Numbered from the stretch's first letter, positions 27,398 to 35,908 are shown. The stretch: DNA of 46,459 nt from Alangreenwoodia sp964438605 (GCA_964438605.1 CAYTKT010000013.1:1-46459); one strand, 5' to 3'. The notes: generated from the letters alone by a model not told the origin. Program-made: numbers and translations.

Positions 27398-27745
27398 ATG
27401 AATGGAAGTGAAAAAGTGAAAGGATATATGCACCGAAAAGAATTCGTTTCCGAATTTGCCCGCCGGACGGGAATGAGTGAGGAAGCCGCCCATGAGGCGA
27501 CACGAACCTTTCTTGAAATTTTGTCGGACAGTTGGAGCAAAAAGCGGGCGGTCTGCTTTATGGGATTCGGACTGTTTGACATTCGGCCGATTCAGGAGCG
27601 GATGGCGAGAAACCCGATCACCATGGAAGATGCGCCGGTGGCAGCCGGGTATAAGCCGGTGTTTAAGGCGAGCAAAGGATTTCGGGCATCGTTAAATCAG
27701 AGGATTCAGGAACAGACGGAGGAGAACGAGAACCAGGGAGAATAA
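27398..27745 (+). CDS. HU/IHF-family DNA-binding protein, divergent
   Basis: A 115-residue member of the HU/IHF family. The N-terminal helices (RKEFVSEFARRTGMSEEAAHEATRTF) and the beta arm region (GFGLFDIRPIQERMARNPITME followed by VFKASKGFRASLNQ) follow the HU pattern, including the RNP tip. It is longer than the roughly 90-residue housekeeping HU, with an acidic C-terminal tail (EQTEENENQGE). A second in-frame ATG at 27428 is a possible start. Being adjacent to a tyrosine recombinase and upstream of the riboswitch array, it may be an accessory architectural protein; that is inference. Confidence 0.85.
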   Translation: MNGSEKVKGYMHRKEFVSEFARRTGMSEEAAHEATRTFLEILSDSWSKKRAVCFMGFGLFDIRPIQERMARNPITMEDAPVAAGYKPVFKASKGFRASLNQRIQEQTEENENQGE

Positions 27746-27784
27746 GCTTTCTGGGAGAGAAGCAAAACAGAACGGAGGATTCGC

Positions 27785-27946
27785 ATGAGAACAAACCACA
27801 AGGCGGAGAACGGTCCGCCAGGCACAAAGGCCCTGTCAAAAGGGAATTTGGCAGGGCCAAACGGCACGGATTGGAAAGACAGAGAAAAAATCCGCGCAGG
27901 AAATTCATTGGCAAACCGTCGGAAACGGCGGGACGCAAAGCTATAG
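27785..27946 (+). CDS. Small ORF overlapping the first riboswitch aptamer (53 codons)
   Basis: The ATG at 27785 has GGAGG about 7 bases upstream, and the frame stops at 27944-27946, inside the conserved core of the first GEMM aptamer. The product would be basic and hydrophilic (MRTNHKAENGPPG... ...NRRKRRDAKL) and resembles nothing I know. It could be a leader peptide whose translation disturbs aptamer folding, or a chance frame. Confidence 0.25.
   Translation: MRTNHKAENGPPGTKALSKGNLAGPNGTDWKDREKIRAGNSLANRRKRRDAKL
27826..27856 (+). terminator. Hairpin before the riboswitch array
   Basis: GGCCCTG pairs with CAGGGCC across a loop of about 15 bases. It lacks a T run, so it may be a structured spacer rather than a terminator. 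Confidence 0.4.
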
Positions 27947-28104
27947 GGACTAAAGGTTTCCCTTGCATAAAAGCAAGGCGAGGAAAGCAAATCTTGAGGA
28001 AAAAAGAGAGCGCCGTACAAAGCGCTGCAAAGAGGGGAAAACGAACGAAGAAGCTTTGGAAGCATGAGGGGCGTTTTTCCGGGAAACTAAGTCAGCCTGG
28101 CTGC
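27897..28104 (+). promoter_or_regulatory. GEMM-I cyclic dinucleotide riboswitch, aptamer 1 (G at position 20)
   Basis: Conserved core: GGCAAACC ending at 27917, a GAAA tetraloop, GGGACGCAAAGC (27930-27941) and the tetraloop receptor strand ending GGGACTAAAG. The 3' closing element AGCCTGGCTGC lies at 28094-28104, leaving a long P3 arm of about 130 bases. The base that reads the ligand (position 20 in Vc2 numbering) is G27910 and the partner C is kept (C28104), which in this family specifies c-di-GMP. Confidence 0.75.
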
Positions 28105-28195
28105 TAATTAGGAAAAGCAAACCAGTGGAAACGGTGGGACGCAAAGCTATGGGGACTAAAGCAGAGACGAAGCTGCCAGGTCAGCCCGGCCGCGG
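28105..28195 (+). promoter_or_regulatory. GEMM-I riboswitch, aptamer 2 (A at position 20)
   Basis: AGCAAACC at 28116-28123, a GAAA tetraloop, GGGACGCAAAGCTATGGGGA (28136-28155), the receptor strand CTAAAG, a short P3 arm closed by GCAG/CTGC, and the 3' element AGCCCGGCCGC (28183-28193). The base before GCAAACC is A28116 instead of G. In characterised members this change shifts recognition towards 3',3'-cGAMP or mixed ligands. Confidence 0.8.
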
Positions 28196-28346
28196 ATTAT
28201 TAGCAAACCGCCAGAAATGACGGGACGCAAAGCTATGGGGGCTAAGGTGCGATTCGATTCTGTGAGCGAGGGGAGAGCCAAAGGAGAAGGGTTTGAAGCC
28301 GAAGCGAAACGGAAAAGAAGAAACATGATGCCAGCCCGGCCGCCGG
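28196..28346 (+). promoter_or_regulatory. GEMM-I riboswitch, aptamer 3 (A at position 20)
   Basis: AGCAAACC at 28202-28209, a GAAA tetraloop, GGGACGCAAAGCTATGGGGG (28222-28241), the receptor strand CTAAGG, a long purine-rich P3 arm, and the 3' element AGCCCGGCCGCC (28333-28344). Position 20 is A28202. It is nearest the adhesin start and is followed by a small hairpin (CGGAT/ATCCG, about 28344-28360). Confidence 0.75.
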
Positions 28347-28387
28347 ATACTTTGCATCCGAATGAATGCAGAGAAAGGAAGAAAACA

Positions 28388-28474
28388 ATGAGAAAGAGAA
28401 AAGAAATTAAGACGAATACTCGCGGAACTCATTCTCTGTCTGAAAATTCAAAGGAAAGGGAGGTTTTGAGATGA
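28388..28474 (+). CDS. 28-codon leader ORF overlapping the adhesin start
   Basis: The ATG at 28388 is preceded by AAAGGA about 8 bases upstream. The frame encodes a basic peptide (MRKRKEIKTNTRG...) and stops at 28472-28474, so its TGA overlaps the adhesin ATG (ATGA). This arrangement suggests translational coupling between the riboswitch-controlled leader and the adhesin. CAGAGAA in this leader can pair with TTCTCTG near 28431-28437. No homology is recognised. Confidence 0.4.
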   Translation: MRKRKEIKTNTRGTHSLSENSKEREVLR

Positions 28475-31400
28475 AACAGACGACACGCAAAAAACTCCGC
28501 AAAATATTGTCGACGTCTCTGGCGCTGTTCATGCTGCTCGGCATGATGAACGTCAGCGTATTCGCGGAAGAGAGTGGAAGTGGATTTACTGGGATTCATG
28601 GAGACACGATAATTGACAAGATGGGCGTTGACTCTGGGGGCAAAAGGTCTGAAATTCAAGAATCTGAGCCTGCCGAGCCTGAAATTACAGAGTCGGAAAC
28701 TGTCAAACCTGATACTGACGAATCTGAAGCTACGGAACCTGAAACTTCTGAGGATTCCGGAGGTGAAACCCCGGAGGGTAACGTCTCCCCAGAAGACGAA
28801 GTGCAGGAAAATTCCGAGATGACTGGAGACGAGGAATCTGAGAGCGACGAGATCAACGCCATTTCAGAAAGCGGAGGCACTCCTCTTATGTACGATAATA
28901 CACCAGTGCCGGAAGAACAATGCTTCGTTATAGACGATAACAATCACCATACACTTCAATTTACCGAAAACAAACCTTGGAAAGGTACTCTTGAGATTAG
29001 CGGATCTAGCACGTTTGTAACCATTACAGGAGAAGGGACTATCGACGCAACAGGTAACGATAGCAGTGCTATTCTGGCCTACAAAGGTGCTAAAATAACT
29101 TTGGAAGGTAACGTAACCATAACAGGAGGAATAGGGACACAGGTAAGCAAAAATGGAGTAAACAAACAATCTTCCAATGACAACCTAAACGGTTACAGTG
29201 CCATAATTCCTGATAAACGGGGAACAATCCGGTGCGGAGGAGGAATCCTGCTACTGGACGAAAGCTCCCTAACGATGAATAGTGGGCATATCACTGAAAA
29301 CGAAGCAGATCAAGGCGGTGGCATCTGTGCATTCCGGGGAGCAAACGTGGAAATTTATGGCGGAACCATTTCAAAAAATACTACTACACAATATGCCGGA
29401 GGTGGTATGTATTTGGCTGGGAAAAAAAATGTGATCGACCCGACCAAAAATCAAAATAATCAAAATGTTGAAATCTCAAATAACTGTATTAAAAATTCAA
29501 CACAAGATTTGGGCGGTGGTGGGATCTTCCTAGAAAGTAAAGGTAGGTTGGCAATTAAAAACGCTGAAATCTATGACAATTCTGCGGACGGACTGGGCGG
29601 CGGCGTGGCCGGATGTTTACATGCGATGGTATCGATTGTTACCGAGGATAACGCTGCAATTTATCGGAACACAGCATCTGGTAAAAACCAGCTTAGAACT
29701 ACAGTCGACCAAGGCGACCAAAAAACTACATGGACAGAAGAACTGAAATCAGCCGGAAAAGATTATTTTGTTGCCGGCTACAGTTTGGTTGGCCCGCATA
29801 CGCTGGGTGGTGGCTTTGCTGAATGGGAAGGAATCGCTCTTCGGGACACGCCAGAACCAGAAGCTACTAAGAAAAATGAAGAAATATATGCAACAGAACA
29901 CGGCGAAATCGAAGTGGAAGGACTTTTGGGCCTGACTGTACAAAACGGTGACAAAGTTGAGGCAGCTGCGAAAACAAACAAAGAAAACCACACTGTAATA
30001 ACAAATAATCATTCAACAATGCATGGCGGCGGTATCGGCACCAATGGACTGCTGACCTTCAGTGAGGAAAACTATCAGTATACCTATTCAGACAATGCAG
30101 TCAATATCGTGGCCGCTAAGACCGTTACTGGTGCGTCAAATTCAAAGATAAACACTTCACCAGATGGCTATACTTTCGAGCTTACTAAAGATGATGGAAC
30201 TAAACTTGGAAGCACGACCAGCAAAAACGGAGGGAAAATTAAATTCAAAAACATTTCTACCTCTGCCTTGTTTGGCACAGACAAAACTGAAGGAAATGTT
30301 GAAACTCACCTGATATTGAAGGAAATTGACGACGGAAAGCATACAAATGTGAAATATGATATGACGGAACGACATATTACTGTACAGGCCATAAGGTCTG
30401 TACAAAACAGAACTATAAGCACAGGCACAAATGGAAACACAATGACCGTTTACACGGTAACTGATGAGCTAACTGGCGTAACGGTCGAAAAAAACGATCA
30501 AGCCATATCAAATGGAGCTGAACTAAATGGAACACCACCGACAATAATTCTGAACAATGACGCTAACTTCACAAACACTCTTGCACTTGGAAATCTGGTC
30601 ATCCAAAAGGAAATTGACTTGAATGGTCCAGAAGTAGGCAACGGTAACGGTATAACTGACGAGACTGTAAAAGCCTTTGGCGAGGCAACGTTTACGTTCA
30701 AGGTAACGGGTCCGAATAACTATGATGAACAATACAAATTGAAGTTTGCCAAAGGAAAATGCGAACCGGTTACAATATCGGGTATACCTGAAGGTGTATA
30801 TAAAATTAGTGAGATTAAATCTAGTGATGTAAAAAATTTTAAATGGGTCCGCATGAGCAAGTCTGGAAAAGTGGGTGAAGAAGGTAACGAATATGTATTG
30901 AACGATACAGGCGATACAAACGATACAGACGACACAATAGAGGTGAAGACAGGAACGACAACTTACTTCACTGCCACAAACTACTACGAAGTAAAAAATA
31001 GCGGGTTCTCCTTGAAAAAAGTAGTTGATCTGGACGGAAATATAAACATGGATAGCAGCCTGTTGGATGATCTCACCTTCGAGTTCGTCCTCAAAGGAAT
31101 GTCGTACGATAACAACTATCAACCCACTTTCCTCATACGGTTGAACAAACAAAACAATTGGAGTTACCAAGCTACATCAATTGTAGACAATGAATCTATA
31201 AATGGAATCCCGGATGGTAAATATTATCTCTATGAAAAATCAATGCCGGATGTCAAATACTTCGATCCCGGAAGCGTGTCCTACACAGTGAACGGCCAAG
31301 TATTTGAGAATGAACAAGGAAAAACGGGAATCTCGATCGAGATTGGCGATGACACCGAAGTGAATGTCGTAGCCACCAACACTTACCATGCAAAACAGAC

Positions 31401-33378
31401 AAATCTCTCCTTGACAAAAAAGCTTGAGGTAGACGGAAAAGAACTCAACACAACGAACAAACCGAGTTTTGAAAACAAGGAATATACTTTCGAACTTGAA
31501 CTTGTTACGCCAGCCGACGGCTTCAGCACCTATGAATCGGAATCCAAAACTGTCACGGCCGGTGATACCAAAACATTCTCAGACCTGCCTATGGGAACCT
31601 ACAAACTGAAGGAAACCAGGGATAACGGCGTCAAAAACTACACCTGGAACAGTGTTGCTGTAATACAAGACGATGCAACTCTGACGCCGGAAAAAGACGG
31701 CTCCTTTATCATCGACTTGACCGATGAAAATGATGGCAAAACGTTGGAAGTGATTGCTGAAAACAGCTACAGTCTCAAGACCGGCAACGTCACAGTCCAC
31801 AAAGATGTGACCATGGACGGCACCGAGTACGGCGAAGATGGCGAAAGGATTGTTGAAAACTTCCACTTCTTCCTCAGGGGAAAAACACTTAACGGTGAAG
31901 ATTATGAGAAAGAAATCGAGGTCAAATACGGAGAAAAAGCTACCTTCGAGAACGTTCCTTACGGCACCTACACAGTCACTGAGGACATGAAGGCAGCAGG
32001 CGTCGATTATTATAACTTTGGCGCAGTGACCTTCAAGAGCGGTCAGGACGCGGAGGAGAAAAGGGTTACTCAGGAAGAAATTGAGAGTGGTGCAAAAGAC
32101 GCAGAAAGCGCTTCGTTCGTCCTTGATGATGAAAATAACTCTGAAGATGTTATAGTCAAGCTGGACGTCACCAACGAATATGTTCGCAAGCTCGCCGATC
32201 TGAACATCACCAAGGTGATCAGCGGCAGCGGCATGGATTACAATTCAGTGTATGATTTCACAGTGGCTCTGAAAAGCCCTGCCGGATATGTAACGCTGGC
32301 TGACGAATACAAATATACTGTTAAAGATTCCGAAGGCAATCTGGTGGAAGGCAAGGGCGGTACCATCACTCCGCTGAAAGTCCTGGATGAGAATGGAAAC
32401 GACACGGGCGAGAATCAGACAGTCGAGTTAAACGGTGGAAAATACACAGTCTACGGCACCGTTGCGGATCTGGGGCAGAATGAAACGGCCACAATCACTG
32501 GTCTTCCGGTAGGCGTCAAGTGGCATGTTGTTGAAGTTCAGGAAAATCAGGACTTTAATACAACTTACACCTATCAGGATGGCGTTGTGTATGAAACAGG
32601 TAAGAACAGCGTTGTCGTGACGAACAGCAAAAATGCAAGCCCTCGTACATCTGTCAATGTACAGAAGGTATGGGCGGGCGACACTGCAAACCGGCGTCCC
32701 GACAGCATCACGGTTCAGCTGACGAAGGACGGCAGTCCGGTTGACGGTAAGACAAAGACCCTGAGCGCTGACAACGGGTGGAGAACAAACTGGAGCGGTT
32801 TGGCTTACGGCCCTCGCTACGGCGCAGTTGAAATCGGCGATTATCCAGGCTACACCGCAAGTGTTACCGAGGATAGCCATGGAACCACCGTCAACGTCAC
32901 CATTACCAATACTTATGAACCGGACACGGACATTCCGGATGACGACACTCCTTTGAGTGACATTCCGGATGACGATACTCCTTTGAGCGATATTCCGGAT
33001 GATGGCACTCCTCTGAGCGATATTCCGGATGACGGCACTCCTCTGAGCAATATTCCGGACGATGACACTCCTCTAAGCGATCTGCCGGATGACGACGTAC
33101 CTCTGACAGATCTGCCGGAACCCGATGTGCCTCTGGCCGACATGCCGGATGATGATGTGTCTCTGACGAATCTGCCGGATACGGATGTCCCTCTGGTAAA
33201 TATGCCTGACGAGGATGTCCCTCTGGCCAAAATCAGCGACAAAAACGAGCCTAAGACCGGGGATGACAGCCGGATGGACTTCTGGTTGGCGCTGGCTCTC
33301 TGCTCTGCATTTGGCATAGCGTTCTTCGGTTGGAGGTTAAAATCCAGAAATAAAAATAAAAATGCTGACGACAATTGA
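28471..33378 (+). CDS. Giant sortase-anchored adhesin with Cna-B-type modules
   Basis: A 1,635-residue wall protein. Residues 1-32 are a signal peptide ending VSVFA. An acidic Glu/Thr/Ser/Pro stretch follows (about 60-125), then a beta-helix-like part (about 140-400) with repeated GGGI turns. Next are five related repeats starting near residues 706, 843, 976, 1105 and 1241 (pattern LxIxKxxxxxG...FxFxLxxP...Y.I.E), similar to SpaA/Cna-B-type folds that form isopeptide bonds, and a classical Cna-B module from about 1394 (VNVQKVWAG...RPDSITVQL). Ten 10-residue units rich in DxPDDDxPLS make a stalk (1487-1586). The end is a sortase-like signal PKTGDD, a membrane segment (about 1601-1620) and a basic tail. 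GGGAGG precedes the ATG. Three tandem riboswitch aptamers lie upstream. Confidence 0.9.
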   Translation: MKQTTRKKLRKILSTSLALFMLLGMMNVSVFAEESGSGFTGIHGDTIIDKMGVDSGGKRSEIQESEPAEPEITESETVKPDTDESEATEPETSEDSGGETPEGNVSPEDEVQENSEMTGDEESESDEINAISESGGTPLMYDNTPVPEEQCFVIDDNNHHTLQFTENKPWKGTLEISGSSTFVTITGEGTIDATGNDSSAILAYKGAKITLEGNVTITGGIGTQVSKNGVNKQSSNDNLNGYSAIIPDKRGTIRCGGGILLLDESSLTMNSGHITENEADQGGGICAFRGANVEIYGGTISKNTTTQYAGGGMYLAGKKNVIDPTKNQNNQNVEISNNCIKNSTQDLGGGGIFLESKGRLAIKNAEIYDNSADGLGGGVAGCLHAMVSIVTEDNAAIYRNTASGKNQLRTTVDQGDQKTTWTEELKSAGKDYFVAGYSLVGPHTLGGGFAEWEGIALRDTPEPEATKKNEEIYATEHGEIEVEGLLGLTVQNGDKVEAAAKTNKENHTVITNNHSTMHGGGIGTNGLLTFSEENYQYTYSDNAVNIVAAKTVTGASNSKINTSPDGYTFELTKDDGTKLGSTTSKNGGKIKFKNISTSALFGTDKTEGNVETHLILKEIDDGKHTNVKYDMTERHITVQAIRSVQNRTISTGTNGNTMTVYTVTDELTGVTVEKNDQAISNGAELNGTPPTIILNNDANFTNTLALGNLVIQKEIDLNGPEVGNGNGITDETVKAFGEATFTFKVTGPNNYDEQYKLKFAKGKCEPVTISGIPEGVYKISEIKSSDVKNFKWVRMSKSGKVGEEGNEYVLNDTGDTNDTDDTIEVKTGTTTYFTATNYYEVKNSGFSLKKVVDLDGNINMDSSLLDDLTFEFVLKGMSYDNNYQPTFLIRLNKQNNWSYQATSIVDNESINGIPDGKYYLYEKSMPDVKYFDPGSVSYTVNGQVFENEQGKTGISIEIGDDTEVNVVATNTYHAKQTNLSLTKKLEVDGKELNTTNKPSFENKEYTFELELVTPADGFSTYESESKTVTAGDTKTFSDLPMGTYKLKETRDNGVKNYTWNSVAVIQDDATLTPEKDGSFIIDLTDENDGKTLEVIAENSYSLKTGNVTVHKDVTMDGTEYGEDGERIVENFHFFLRGKTLNGEDYEKEIEVKYGEKATFENVPYGTYTVTEDMKAAGVDYYNFGAVTFKSGQDAEEKRVTQEEIESGAKDAESASFVLDDENNSEDVIVKLDVTNEYVRKLADLNITKVISGSGMDYNSVYDFTVALKSPAGYVTLADEYKYTVKDSEGNLVEGKGGTITPLKVLDENGNDTGENQTVELNGGKYTVYGTVADLGQNETATITGLPVGVKWHVVEVQENQDFNTTYTYQDGVVYETGKNSVVVTNSKNASPRTSVNVQKVWAGDTANRRPDSITVQLTKDGSPVDGKTKTLSADNGWRTNWSGLAYGPRYGAVEIGDYPGYTASVTEDSHGTTVNVTITNTYEPDTDIPDDDTPLSDIPDDDTPLSDIPDDGTPLSDIPDDGTPLSNIPDDDTPLSDLPDDDVPLTDLPEPDVPLADMPDDDVSLTNLPDTDVPLVNMPDEDVPLAKISDKNEPKTGDDSRMDFWLALALCSAFGIAFFGWRLKSRNKNKNADDN
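32929..33228 (+). repeat. Ten tandem 30-bp repeats in the adhesin stalk
   Basis: Ten consecutive 30-base units encode D-(I/L/M)-P-D-D-D-(T/V)-P-L-(S/T)-type decapeptides. The first five are nearly identical and the last five diverged, which suggests recent duplication at the 5' side. Unit number could vary between strains. Confidence 0.9.
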
Positions 33379-33447
33379 TTTGCGCAGCATGAGAAAAGGG
33401 ATGAAACATCCACACGCCTGAATGATTAGAGGAAGGCACCTCCCTTG

Positions 33448-33486
33448 TACCCCTGCATCATAAACTGGTGCAGGGGTATTTTTTTA
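33448..33486 (+). terminator. Terminator after the adhesin gene
   Basis: TACCCCTGCA pairs perfectly with TGCAGGGGTA across an 11-base loop and is followed by seven T. Confidence 0.92.
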
Positions 33487-33622
33487 CAGGGCACAGCCTT
33501 TAAGAATTGAGATGATAGTATCTGGCCGTAAGCGCTAAACCGAGATTTGGTAATGACGCTTATGATTTCAATTTCATTTTATATTCACGGTCTTTTGTCA
33601 TTGGCGCCGGATTTTAAGCATT

Positions 33623-34774
33623 TCATTTAATTCTGCGGATACGGACGATTCCCTTGATTTCTTTAAGATGCTGTACGATTATGTCATCGGCAGGGGAATC
33701 GAGATCTAACAGCGTGTAGGCGTACTGGCCGCGGCTCTTGCTCATCATGTTGTTGATATTGAGCTCCGCGATGGTGTTTGTAATCTGTGCGATTGTCGTC
33801 GGCACATTTTTATGAAAAATGGCGAGACGGCTTGCCGTAGGGCAGACGCCCATATTGCAGATCGGGAAATTGACAGAATTTGTAATATTTCCGTTTTCAA
33901 CGTAGTCCATCAGTTCCTCGACGGCCATGACTGCGCAGTTATCCTCGGCTTCGTCGGTGGAAGCGCCCAGATGAGGGGTCATGATGACATTTGGGAAACC
34001 GATGATTTCGTCATTCGGGAAGTCGGTCACGTATTTTGAGATGGTGCCGTCTTCGAGAGCGGCCTTCAGCGAAGGGGTATCGACGATGGATGCTCTTGCG
34101 TAGTTGAGCAGGATAGCGCCTTTTTTTATCTTTGAAAATGTGTCAGAATTGATCATTCCATTTGTCGTTTCGTTTGCATGAACGTGAACCGTCAGGAAGT
34201 CACATTCGGGCAGCATGGCGTCGATGCTTTCTACGACCCGGACTTTTTCTGAAATATGGAGCGCATTTTTGACAGAAAGATAAGCGTCGTAACCGATGAC
34301 TTTCATGCCAAGCGACGCGGCCGCGTTTGCGACGGGAACCCCGATGCCGCCCAGACCGATCACGCCCAGCGTCTTGCCGATAATTTCGTTTCCTTTGTAT
34401 TTGCTTTTGCCTTTTTCTACCTGCTTTTCAACGTTTTCTGTCAGGCTCTTTGCCCAGAGGGAGCCGCCGATAATATCGCGGGAGGCCAGAAGCATAGCGG
34501 CAATAACGATCTCTTTGACTGCGTTGGCGTTTGCGCCCGGCGTGTTGAAAACAGCGATGCCCTGCTCGGAGCATTTGTCGAGCGGAATGTTGTTGACCCC
34601 CACTCCGGCGCGTGCAATGCAGAGCAGATTGTCGGAAAATTTCATGTCTTTCATGTCCTGGCTTCTGACGATGATGCCGTCAGCTTCTTCTACGGTTTCC
34701 GTAATTTTGTACTGCTCACTGAGTTCCGCAAGTCCGACGGGAGAAATTTTATTTAATGTTGCTATTTTATACAT
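33623..34774 (-). CDS. serA: D-3-phosphoglycerate dehydrogenase
   Basis: It oxidises 3-phosphoglycerate with NAD, the first step of serine synthesis. The 383-residue protein has the ARAGVGVNNIPLDKC substrate loop, the Rossmann motif GLGGIGVPVANAAASLG, the HVHANETTNGMI segment and the catalytic-His region MTPHLGAST. The C-terminal 70 or so residues form a short ACT-like domain, which in the family allows serine feedback. It follows serC by about 50 bases on the minus strand and probably shares its transcript. Confidence 0.95.
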   Translation of the reverse strand: MYKIATLNKISPVGLAELSEQYKITETVEEADGIIVRSQDMKDMKFSDNLLCIARAGVGVNNIPLDKCSEQGIAVFNTPGANANAVKEIVIAAMLLASRDIIGGSLWAKSLTENVEKQVEKGKSKYKGNEIIGKTLGVIGLGGIGVPVANAAASLGMKVIGYDAYLSVKNALHISEKVRVVESIDAMLPECDFLTVHVHANETTNGMINSDTFSKIKKGAILLNYARASIVDTPSLKAALEDGTISKYVTDFPNDEIIGFPNVIMTPHLGASTDEAEDNCAVMAVEELMDYVENGNITNSVNFPICNMGVCPTASRLAIFHKNVPTTIAQITNTIAELNINNMMSKSRGQYAYTLLDLDSPADDIIVQHLKEIKGIVRIRRIK

Positions 34775-34825
34775 AATGATGTCCTGTCAAAATCCTTTTT
34801 TGATTTTTTCCTTCCTTACTTATTT

Positions 34826-35908
34826 TTACTTATTTTCCAGCTCGAATTTTTTCATGAAATCGATCAGCTTATCGACGCCTTCATCAGGCATCGCGTTATA
34901 AATGCTGGCGCGCATTCCGCCCACCGTTCTGTGGCCGCCCAGGTTGACGAGCCCCTGTGACTTCGCTTCCGCAACAAATTTTTTATCGAGATCATTCTCG
35001 CCGGTCACGAATACAACATTCATCAGAGAGCGGTCGTCGACTGCGACGGGACAGCTGTAAAGCGCACTGTTGTCTATAAAATCATACAGGCGGCCGGCCT
35101 GTTCTTCGTTGTGCTTTTGAATCGTCGGGACGCCGCCCATTTTCTTAATCCACTGGAACGTAAGTCCGGCCATATAAATCGCGAAACACGGCGGTGTGTT
35201 ATACATAGATCCTTTGTCTGCGTGAATCTTGTAGTCAAGATAAACCGGCGTATTTGCAGGACAGTGGCCCAGCAGATCTTCCCGGATGATAATAATTGTA
35301 ACGCCGGCCGGACCTACATTCTTCTGAGCTCCGGCGTAAATCAGACCAAAATCACTGACGTCATATACCTGCGACAGGAAATTTGACGACTGGTCCGCGA
35401 CGAGAACCGTGTCCCCCGTATCAGGCAGGTAATTGTATCTGCTGCCGTAGATCGTGTTGTTCGTTGTGATATAGACATAATCGGCATCCGGCCGAAAATC
35501 TTCGCGTGAAAGGCGCGGGATGTATGTGAATGTATCAGGTTCAGATGTGGCAGCAATCCGGATATCGCCGAATTTTACAGCTTCCTGGGCAGCTTTTTTG
35601 GCCCACTGGCCGGTCACGATGTAGTCGGCTTTTTTTGAGTTTCTCAGTAAGTTCAGCGGAACCATGGAAAACTGCAGAGTGCCGCCCCCCTGCAGAAAGA
35701 GGACTTTATAGTTTGCCGGAATGTTCATCAAATCTCTGAGGTCGGCTTCGGCTGCGTCAATAATATCCTGGAAATCTTTAGAACGATGACTCATCTCCAT
35801 GACGGACATACCGCAGTCTTTGTAATTTACAAGATCTGCTGCGGCCTGTTGGAGTACTTCCAGCGGTAGTGTAGAAGGACCAGCCGAAAAATTGAATACT
35901 CTGTCCAT
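34826..35908 (-). CDS. serC: Phosphoserine aminotransferase
   Basis: A PLP enzyme that transaminates 3-phosphohydroxypyruvate to phosphoserine, the second step of serine synthesis. The 360-residue protein shows the family start FNFSAGPSTLP, the PLP-site region VADQSSNFLSQ, the lysine-bearing IYAGAQKNVGPAG, and the C-terminal GLVNLGGHRTVGGMRASIYNA. It is the first gene of the serC-serA pair. A minus-strand promoter with consensus-like boxes lies about 130 bases upstream. No serB is visible in the window. Confidence 0.96.
   Translation of the reverse strand: MDRVFNFSAGPSTLPLEVLQQAAADLVNYKDCGMSVMEMSHRSKDFQDIIDAAEADLRDLMNIPANYKVLFLQGGGTLQFSMVPLNLLRNSKKADYIVTGQWAKKAAQEAVKFGDIRIAATSEPDTFTYIPRLSREDFRPDADYVYITTNNTIYGSRYNYLPDTGDTVLVADQSSNFLSQVYDVSDFGLIYAGAQKNVGPAGVTIIIIREDLLGHCPANTPVYLDYKIHADKGSMYNTPPCFAIYMAGLTFQWIKKMGGVPTIQKHNEEQAGRLYDFIDNSALYSCPVAVDDRSLMNVVFVTGENDLDKKFVAEAKSQGLVNLGGHRTVGGMRASIYNAMPDEGVDKLIDFMKKFELENK

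Noticed and set aside
27871..28107. 78-codon ORF within the riboswitch region
   Set aside because: It runs through conserved aptamer bases, has no ribosome site, and the RNA signal explains the sequence conservation better.
32929..33228. Regular 30-bp repeats as a CRISPR array
   Set aside because: The repeats are directly adjacent with no spacers, are in frame and encode a protein stalk; no cas gene is present.
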